From an uncultured Rhodanobacter sp. (GTDB lineage: Bacteria; Pseudomonadota; Gammaproteobacteria; Xanthomonadales; Rhodanobacteraceae), in NCBI GenBank assembly GCA_937906285.1, contig CALCWL010000339.1, positions 1 through 9,550 on the forward strand: 9,550 nucleotides of DNA, given 5' to 3'. Both the position numbers and the translations under genes were made by a program. The notes below the pieces were generated by a model. The model made no database searches. It saw only the letters and a list, made by a program, of their open reading frames with translations, and was not told the origin of the DNA. Every line of letters starts with the position of its first letter. The first letter of the stretch is position 1. Below, piece by piece: positions 1 to 6,610 of this stretch.

Positions 1-1514
1 CCGAACCAGCCGTTGCCGATGTGGTACGGCAGGCTCATCGAGGTGTAGCGGATGTTGGTGGGGAACATCTCCACCAGCCACGCCGCGATCGGGCCGTAGA
101 CCATGGTCACGTACAACACCAGCAAGGTCAGCAGCACCACCAGCATCGGGTAGTTGCTGTTGGCCGGCTCGGCTTTGGCGGGGTAGCCGGCCTGGTCAAG
201 CAGCGTGCCCAGGCTGGCGGCGAACTGCTTGCTCTGCGCGGCGAACTCCGCCTTGGACAAGCCCTTGCCGTCGAACGCGGCGATCGTGTTGCTGCCCACG
301 GTGACCGTGGCCAGCGCGCCGGCGGCGGCCTCCCGGTTGGCGTACGGCACGCCACGCTTGGCCAGCGTGCTCTTGGCGATGTCGCACGAGCTGGTGAACA
401 CGGCCGTGCCGGTGGGGTTGATCTGCAGGTGGCAGTCGGTCGGGTTGGCCAGCACGGTGATCGGCGCACTGGCACTGGCCGCCTCGATCGCCGGGTTGCC
501 GTAGTGGGTGAGGCCCTTGAAGATCGGGAAGTAGGTCACTGCGGCGAGCAGGCAGCCGGCCAGCACCACCGGCTTGCGCCCGATCTTGTCCGACAGCCAG
601 CCGAACACCACGAAGAACGGCGTGCCGATCAGCAGCGCGGCGGCGATCAGCAGCTGCGTGGTGGTGGCATCGATGCGCAAGGTGCTGCCGAGGAAGTACA
701 TCGCGTAGAACTGGCCCGCGTACCACACCACGGCCTGGCCGGCGGTGGCACCGAACAGCGCCAGCAGCACCAGCTTGAGGTTGCCCCAGCGCGCGAACGA
801 CTCGGTCAGCGGTGCCTTGGAGGTCTTGCCCTCCTCCTTCATCTGCTTGAACACCGGCGATTCGTTGAGCTGCAGGCGGATGTACACCGAGATGGCCAGC
901 AGCAGCGAGGAAAGCAGGAACGGCACGCGCCAGCCCCAGTCGTCGAACTTGTCGCCCAGCAGCCACTTGCAGCCCAGGATCACCAGCAGCGACAGGAACA
1001 GGCCGAAGGTGGCGGTGATCTGGATGAAGCTGGTGTACAGCCCGCGTTTGCCGTGCGGCGCATGTTCCGCCACGTAGGTGGCCGCGCCGCCGTACTCGCC
1101 GCCCAGCGCCAGGCCCTGCAGCATGCGCAGCGCGATCAGGATCACCGGTGCGGCCAGCCCGATCGAGCCGTAACTGGGCAGCAGGCCGACGAAGAAGGTG
1201 GACAGGCCCATGATCACGATGGTGATGAGGAAGGTGTACTTGCGCCCGACCAGATCGCCCACGCGGCCGAACACCAGCGCGCCGAACGGACGCACGGCGA
1301 AGCCGGCGGCAAAGGCCAGCAGGGCGAACACCAGCTGGCTGGCCTCGTTCAGCCCCGAGAAGAACTGGTGACCGATGATGACGGCGAGCGAACCGTACAG
1401 GTAGAAGTCGTACCACTCGAACACGGTGCCCAGGCTGGAGGCCAGGATCACCCGCTTGTGGCTGACGTCGAGCTTGGCGCCGCCGCCTGCGGCGTCAATG
1501 GCAGTTGTGGCCAT
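1..1514 (-). CDS. MFS transporter, metabolite:H+ symporter (MHS) type, C-terminus cut by window edge
   Basis: The protein is an inner-membrane proton-coupled symporter of the major facilitator superfamily; relatives of this type carry carboxylates, betaine or proline (KgtP, ShiA, ProP), and the substrate here is unknown. The ATG at 1512-1514 is preceded by a good ribosome site (GGGAGGGG, about 6 nt away), and the frame stays open to position 1, giving 504 residues. Visible motifs are the EWYDFYLYG signature in helix 1 (33-41), motif A between helices 2 and 3 (GRVGDLVGRK, 83-92), RMLQGLALGGEYGG in helix 4 (130-143), the second-half loop GWLSDKIGRK (305-314), and a helix 10-11 region ending in YTSMSLPYHIGNGW. 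A periplasmic loop of roughly 110 residues (about 338-451) lies between helices 9 and 10 and carries Cys361 and Cys377. About two helices (11-12) are probably missing. It lies 155 bp downstream of the porin on the same strand, with no clear promoter of its own, so co-transcription is likely. Confidence 0.9.
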   Translation of the reverse strand, partial: MATTAIDAAGGGAKLDVSHKRVILASSLGTVFEWYDFYLYGSLAVIIGHQFFSGLNEASQLVFALLAFAAGFAVRPFGALVFGRVGDLVGRKYTFLITIVIMGLSTFFVGLLPSYGSIGLAAPVILIALRMLQGLALGGEYGGAATYVAEHAPHGKRGLYTSFIQITATFGLFLSLLVILGCKWLLGDKFDDWGWRVPFLLSSLLLAISVYIRLQLNESPVFKQMKEEGKTSKAPLTESFARWGNLKLVLLALFGATAGQAVVWYAGQFYAMYFLGSTLRIDATTTQLLIAAALLIGTPFFVVFGWLSDKIGRKPVVLAGCLLAAVTYFPIFKGLTHYGNPAIEAASASAPITVLANPTDCHLQINPTGTAVFTSSCDIAKSTLAKRGVPYANREAAAGALATVTVGSNTIAAFDGKGLSKAEFAAQSKQFAASLGTLLDQAGYPAKAEPANSNYPMLVVLLTLLVLYVTMVYGPIAAWLVEMFPTNIRYTSMSLPYHIGNGWF

Positions 1515-1544
1515 GATGTTCCCCTCCCGAGATAGTGAGATGCC

Positions 1545-1661
1545 TCTCCCGGATACCCGGGGAGAAGATGGCAAGGTGCGGATCGTCCCTCGTACCGGAC
1601 CGCACCCCGTCCTCCCGACGCAACGGGAGGGTGATCAACGAACGGCGTACGCAGTACGCCG
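1545..1661 (-). other. Cluster of four stem-loops between porin and MFS genes
   Basis: The intercistronic gap contains four inverted repeats in a row. At 1643-1661 there is a perfect 8-bp stem (CGGCGTAC/GTACGCCG) with a 3-nt loop, 8 bp past the porin stop. At 1611-1630 there is a perfect 7-bp stem (CCTCCCG/CGGGAGG). At 1575-1606, GGTGCG pairs with CGCACC, with an inner GTCC/GGAC. At 1545-1565, TCTCCCGG pairs with CCGGGGAGA with one bulged G. None has a proper T-tract on the minus strand; the first is followed only by TTCGTT. A strong intrinsic terminator is therefore unlikely. They could stabilise the 3' end of the porin transcript or lower read-through into the transporter gene. The CTCCC/GGGAG arms also resemble short palindromes scattered through xanthomonad intergenic DNA. 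The stems are seen directly; the role is inference. Confidence 0.5.
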
Positions 1662-1669
1662 CGCGCGGT

Positions 1670-3049
1670 TCAGAAGCGATAAAGCGCGTTGAGGCTGAGC
1701 TGGTTGCCGGTGGTGGTGTTGCGATCCGTGCCATTGCTGGTGGAGTCGAGCTTGTCGTGCATCCATTCGGCGCTGAGGTCATACGAGCCGGCGGTGTATT
1801 GCAGGCTCAGCGCCGTCTGGCGGTTGCGCAGCAAGCCGGTCGAACCGTTGCCCATCCAGGCGATCACGTCCTTGCTGTCGGGCCTGCTGTAGGCATAGAA
1901 CGCATACAGGCTCCAGTTCGGCGTAAAGCCGTAGCCGGCCTGCACGAAGCCGCCACGCTCCTTGATGTCGCCGAACTGCGACATCGCACCGAACACCTGG
2001 CCCAGGCCGTTGCCGGTGTAGGCCAGCCCCTTGAAGGTCCACGGGCCGGGCTTCCACTGGCCGCCGATTTCGTAGCCGGTGCTGTTCACGCTGGACTGGA
2101 TCGGCGTCGGTGTAGTGCCGCCCACGCCGCGCAGGTCGACCTTGCTGTAGTGCGCGGAGAAATACGCCAGCCAGGTCTTGTCCTGCACGTGCAATCGCGC
2201 CTCCACCTGCGGACGGAAACCGGCGTTGCCGGCGGTGAGGTAGTTGACGTTGTTGCCGGGTCCGTTCCAGGTGCCTTCGAAGGCGCCCACGTCCAGCCGC
2301 CACTGCGGGCCGGTGCTGCCGTGGTTGAGATCCTGCATCACCACCACGCCGGGGAAGCGCCAGCCGCCGAAGCCGGAGCCGAAGCCGAGCGGGAACGCGA
2401 TGTGCGCCAACGAGGTCGGCGAGTTGTCCACCGGGAACATCAGGTCCCACTGCTGGCCGATGCGCACGGTGGTGCCGCTCTCCGGATTGGTCAGGTCCAT
2501 GTAGGCCTGGCGCAGGCGTGGCGTGGGCTGCTGCTGGCTGTACGGGCCGGTGCCGTTGAAGCCGCCGAAGAAGTCCATCTCGATGCGCCCGCCGCCGCTC
2601 CAGTTGCCGGCGAACTGGGCGCCTTTGAAGTCGAGCCAGAAGCGCGTGTTGCGCACGTCGACGCCGGACAGCGAACCCTTCGAGCCGGGCACCGGGAACA
2701 GTGCGTTCTGCCCGTTGCCGTAGGTGAAGCTCTTGTTCTGGCTGAACGCGCTGGCGCTGACGAAGCCGTGCAGCGCCACCGAGATGCCCGGCGCGCTGCT
2801 GAACACCGGTGCCGCCGGAGCCGGCGCGGCGGCCACCGCCTGCGCCGGTGCCGCGGGCTGGGCGGGCGCGGCCTTCTGCGCCTGGATCATCGCCTTCAGT
2901 TCGTTCAACTGCTGCTCGAGCTGGGCCACGCGCTGTTCGAGCTGCTGCTCGCGCGAGTCGCCCTGCGCGTGCGCCGCCAGCGGAAGCATCAACGCGCAAG
3001 CCAGGCTCAGGGCAAGCGCGGAACGGTGGTGGGTCTGTCGCGTGGCCAT
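1670..3049 (-). CDS. DcaP-like trimeric outer-membrane porin
   Basis: This 459-residue protein is an outer-membrane channel for small, probably anionic, nutrients. Residues 1-28 are a signal peptide (basic start, hydrophobic ALALSLACALMLPLA core, AHA|QG cleavage site). Residues about 33-59 form a heptad-rich coiled coil rich in Gln, Glu and Leu. Residues about 60-82 are an Ala/Pro linker. From about 88 (ISVALHGFVSASAF) to the end is an amphipathic beta-strand barrel ending in the terminal Phe (ALYRF) recognised by the BAM machinery. Signal peptide, coiled coil, linker and barrel together match the DcaP family, known in Acinetobacter for dicarboxylate passage. The ATG at 3049 has GGGGAG about 8 nt upstream. 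It is divergent from acs and upstream of the MFS gene, which suggests an outer/inner membrane uptake pair. DcaP-like is my best call; a related phosphate- or carboxylate-selective porin cannot be excluded. Confidence 0.85.
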   Translation of the reverse strand: MATRQTHHRSALALSLACALMLPLAAHAQGDSREQQLEQRVAQLEQQLNELKAMIQAQKAAPAQPAAPAQAVAAAPAPAAPVFSSAPGISVALHGFVSASAFSQNKSFTYGNGQNALFPVPGSKGSLSGVDVRNTRFWLDFKGAQFAGNWSGGGRIEMDFFGGFNGTGPYSQQQPTPRLRQAYMDLTNPESGTTVRIGQQWDLMFPVDNSPTSLAHIAFPLGFGSGFGGWRFPGVVVMQDLNHGSTGPQWRLDVGAFEGTWNGPGNNVNYLTAGNAGFRPQVEARLHVQDKTWLAYFSAHYSKVDLRGVGGTTPTPIQSSVNSTGYEIGGQWKPGPWTFKGLAYTGNGLGQVFGAMSQFGDIKERGGFVQAGYGFTPNWSLYAFYAYSRPDSKDVIAWMGNGSTGLLRNRQTALSLQYTAGSYDLSAEWMHDKLDSTSNGTDRNTTTGNQLSLNALYRF

Positions 3050-3082
3050 GCGTGCGTCTCCCCGGGAGTCGATGACAGGCCG

Positions 3083-3096
3083 AGCATGGCCATGCT
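3083..3096. promoter_or_regulatory. 14-bp perfect palindrome in the porin leader
   Basis: AGCATGGCCATGCT is a perfect palindrome 34 bp before the porin start codon. If the candidate porin promoter at 3109-3138 is real, this site sits just after the transcription start, a position typical of a repressor operator or a short 5'-leader hairpin. No regulator can be named. A 14-bp palindrome in GC-rich DNA can arise by chance. Confidence 0.3.
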
Positions 3097-3108
3097 GCAG
3101 CGCGCGCG

Positions 3109-3138
3109 ACTATTCGCCATTGGTCGAAGTTCGACCAA
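3109..3138 (-). promoter_or_regulatory. Candidate porin promoter
   Basis: On the minus strand TTGGTC (3138-3133) could serve as a weak -35 box. After an 18-bp spacer, AATAGT (3114-3109) is a four-of-six match to the -10 consensus. The -35 box would lie inside the 19-bp palindrome, so a protein bound there could block or modulate porin transcription. Both boxes are weak and this is only a plausible placement. Confidence 0.3.
3120..3138. promoter_or_regulatory. Operator-like inverted repeat between porin and acs
   Basis: TTGGTCGAAGTTCGACCAA consists of two perfect 9-bp arms around a single central base. It overlaps a second dyad at 3131-3144 (TCGAC, CAAA, GTCGA), so three GTCGA/TCGAC half-sites lie within 23 bp (3123-3127, 3131-3135, 3140-3144). 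The site is 133 bp before the acs start and about 43 bp before its likely -10 box, a distance suited to an activator. It also sits where a porin promoter would have its -35. The best local candidate to bind it is the LuxR-type regulator encoded downstream of acs. I could not compare it with a published CrbR/ErdR site. The repeat is certain; the binding protein is inference. Confidence 0.6.
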
Positions 3139-3180
3139 AGTCGAGCCGACGGCGCGACACCACCTCCGCAACGATCGGGC

Positions 3181-3186
3181 TACACT
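3181..3186 (+). promoter_or_regulatory. Candidate -10 box of acs
   Basis: TACACT in the context GGGCTACACTCG matches four of six bases of the sigma-70 -10 consensus, and this form is frequent in xanthomonad promoters. No good -35 hexamer lies 16-18 bp upstream; GCGACA at 3154-3159 is too far, at 21 bp. That fits an activator-dependent promoter served by the palindrome at 3120-3144. Transcription would begin near 3193, leaving a leader of about 78 nt. Confidence 0.4.
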
Positions 3187-3198
3187 CGATTTCCGCAC

Positions 3199-3226
3199 GT
3201 CGCCGGGCGCCGATGCCCGCCGCGAC
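3199..3226 (+). other. Possible stem-loop in the acs leader
   Basis: CGGGC (3204-3208) pairs with GCCCG (3215-3219) around a 6-nt loop, and GTCG (3199-3202) pairs with CGAC (3223-3226) across a small asymmetric internal loop. It would form at the very 5' end of the proposed acs transcript. The acs ribosome site AGGAG (3259-3263) lies well outside it. It could be a stabilising 5' hairpin or simply a consequence of high GC. Confidence 0.25.
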
Positions 3227-3270
3227 ACCTCGCCTCGTCCATCGCGGCACCCGCCAGCAGGAGCCCAGCC

Positions 3271-5211
<1,941 letters not shown>

Positions 5212-5215
5212 ACAG

Positions 5216-5308
5216 AAGTGAGTGAAGAGGAGTGAGAAGTGAGTAAATGCCAGGAACAAGCTTTACGCTTTCTCTCGTTTCTCGCTCCTCACCACTCACT
5301 CCTCGCCC
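5216..5308. repeat. Two inverted arrays of tandem degenerate heptamers before the response regulator
   Basis: Four consecutive 7-nt units ending in GAG occupy 5216-5243 on the plus strand (consensus NRRWGAG). Five consecutive units of the same pattern (consensus NRRYGAG) occupy 5274-5308 on the minus strand, so they read as CTC-starting heptamers on plus. The arrays are separated by 30 nt. Within them, 5227-5243 and 5288-5304 are inverted copies matching at 15 of 17 positions, able to form a stem of 10 bp plus 5 bp. One base after the second array is the ATG at 5310. The pyrimidine-rich second array leaves this start with no Shine-Dalgarno sequence, while the purine-rich AGGAG (5228-5232) would be locked in the stem. 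The pattern is seen directly; any control of translation or transcript processing is inference. Confidence 0.6.
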
Positions 5309-5309
5309 C

Positions 5310-5978
5310 ATGCCCGACATCCTGATCGCCGACGACCACCCGCTGTTCCGCGACGCGCTGCAGCGCGCGGTGCTGACGGCCGTGCCGCAGGCGCGGGTGC
5401 ACAGCGCCGACAGCGTGCACGCGCTGCTCGGCCTGATCGAACAGTTCCCCGATGCCGAGCTGCTGCTGCTCGACCTGCACATGCCCGGCGCGCGCGGCTA
5501 TTCCGCGCTGGCGCATATCCGCGGCCAGCATCCGGGGCTGCCCACGATCGTGGTGTCCGGCCACGAGGAGGCGCAGGTGGCGCGCCGCGCGCTGGCGCAC
5601 GGTGCGCTGGCCTACATCCCCAAATCCAGCTCCGGCGAGGAGATCGTGGCCGCCGTGCGCGCCGTGCTGGATGGCGACACCTGGCTGCCGTCGCGCCTGC
5701 TCGGCGCCGCCGGCGAACTGGAATCGGGCGAGGCGGCCGCCGCCGCACAACTGGCCGCGCTGACCCCGCAGCAGTTCCGCGTGATGACGATGATCGCCGA
5801 AGGCCTGCTCAACAAGCAGATCGCCTGGGAACTGGGCGTCTCCGAAGCCACCGTGAAGGCGCACATGACCGCGATCATGCGCAAGCTCGGCGTCAACAAC
5901 CGCACCCAGGTGGCGCTGATCGCCAGCCAGCTGGCCATTGAGCCCGAAACGATGCAACCACTGCCCGGGGACGAGTGA
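5310..5978 (+). CDS. NarL/LuxR-family response regulator, CrbR/ErdR-like
   Basis: This 222-residue cytoplasmic regulator has an N-terminal receiver domain with acidic pair D8-D9, phospho-acceptor D55 (LLLLDLHMPG), S83 and K105 (AYIPKS). A C-terminal LuxR-type helix-turn-helix spans about 150-207 (LTPQQFRVMTMIAEGL, NKQIAWELGVSEATVKAHM). Its position after acs and beside a transporter-fused kinase suggests it is the CrbR/ErdR-type activator of acs. I chose ATG 5310 because the receiver begins at once (MPDILIADDH), although no ribosome site precedes it. An in-frame ATG at 5247 would add 21 residues encoded through the heptamer repeats, and is the main alternative. The gene is probably transcribed with acs. 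It ends with GTGA, so a GTG at 5975 overlaps its stop and could start the next gene. Confidence 0.9.
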   Translation: MPDILIADDHPLFRDALQRAVLTAVPQARVHSADSVHALLGLIEQFPDAELLLLDLHMPGARGYSALAHIRGQHPGLPTIVVSGHEEAQVARRALAHGALAYIPKSSSGEEIVAAVRAVLDGDTWLPSRLLGAAGELESGEAAAAAQLAALTPQQFRVMTMIAEGLLNKQIAWELGVSEATVKAHMTAIMRKLGVNNRTQVALIASQLAIEPETMQPLPGDE

Positions 5979-6016
5979 CGCGGCGGCACCCGCCCGCTTT
6001 CCCCGCCAAGAAGCCC

Positions 6017-6574
6017 ATGCCGACCCACAGCTACGTTCTCTACTTTCTCATCGTCGCCTGCGAGGTGGCCTTCTGGCTGGTGCTGCTGGCGAGCCTCGCG
6101 GCGCGCTACCTCTGGCGCCGCGCGCAATTGGGCCGCCGCCTGATGTTTTCACTGCCCCTGCTCGACCTCCTGCTGCTGCTCTTTGCCGCACTGGACTTGA
6201 GCGCCGGTACGCCGGCCACGCTGGCGCATGGCCTTGCCGCGGTCTACGTGGGCTTCACGGTGATGCTCGGCCCGCTGGCCGTGCGCTGGGCCGACGCCCG
6301 TTTCGCCCACCGCTTCGCCGGCGGACCGCTGCCGGCTAAGGCGCCGACGCTGGGTTGGCCAGCCGTGCGTTTCGAGTTCGCGTTATGGCTGCGTTGCGTC
6401 GGCGCCTGGGCAATCGCCCTCGCACTGATCGCCGCTCTCATCGGCGTGCTGGGCCGCGGCCCTTCCACCCAGCCACTGGAGCTGTGGTTCAAGGTTGGCG
6501 CCGCGTGCATCTTTTTCTGGTTCGTGTTCGGCCCGGCATGGAGTCTGCTGCTGTTTCGCCGCGAGGCGCACTGA
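6017..6574 (+). CDS. Conserved five-helix inner-membrane protein of unknown function
   Basis: The 185-residue protein is very hydrophobic, with likely helices at about 6-29, 42-60, 68-89, 124-146 and 158-179. Basic stretches follow helix 1 (RYLWRRAQLGRR), helix 3 (RWADARFAHRF) and helix 5 (FRREAH). By the positive-inside rule this gives an outside N-terminus and an inside C-terminus. The HGLAAVYVGF segment, then RWADARFAHRFAGGP, and a later acidic/Trp pair (FEFALWLR) recall a family of uncharacterised bacterial membrane proteins that I associate with Bacillus YmcC; I hold this loosely. A GTG at 5975, overlapping the regulator stop and preceded by GGGG, would add 14 residues rich in Arg, Lys and Pro. 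That basic tail conflicts with an outside N-terminus, so I prefer ATG 6017. It lies between the regulator and its presumed kinase, whose stop is 36 bp away tail to tail with no obvious terminator between. Confidence 0.75.
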   Translation: MPTHSYVLYFLIVACEVAFWLVLLASLAARYLWRRAQLGRRLMFSLPLLDLLLLLFAALDLSAGTPATLAHGLAAVYVGFTVMLGPLAVRWADARFAHRFAGGPLPAKAPTLGWPAVRFEFALWLRCVGAWAIALALIAALIGVLGRGPSTQPLELWFKVGAACIFFWFVFGPAWSLLLFRREAH

Positions 6575-6610
6575 CGCAAGTTCACACGGTGTCCGGTGAC
6601 GCCTTGCCAC

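Noticed and set aside
21..1535. 504-residue open frame on the plus strand
   Set aside because: It is antisense to the MFS gene, with low-complexity composition rich in His, Gln, Arg and Gly and no domain; a GC-rich shadow.
5247..5309. Separate small peptide gene before the response regulator
   Set aside because: It has no stop before and is in frame with the regulator; it is explained by the heptamer repeats and an alternative start.
6575..6610. Bidirectional terminator between the convergent genes
   Set aside because: The 36-bp gap has only very short, imperfect repeats around CGGTG and no T-tract on either strand.
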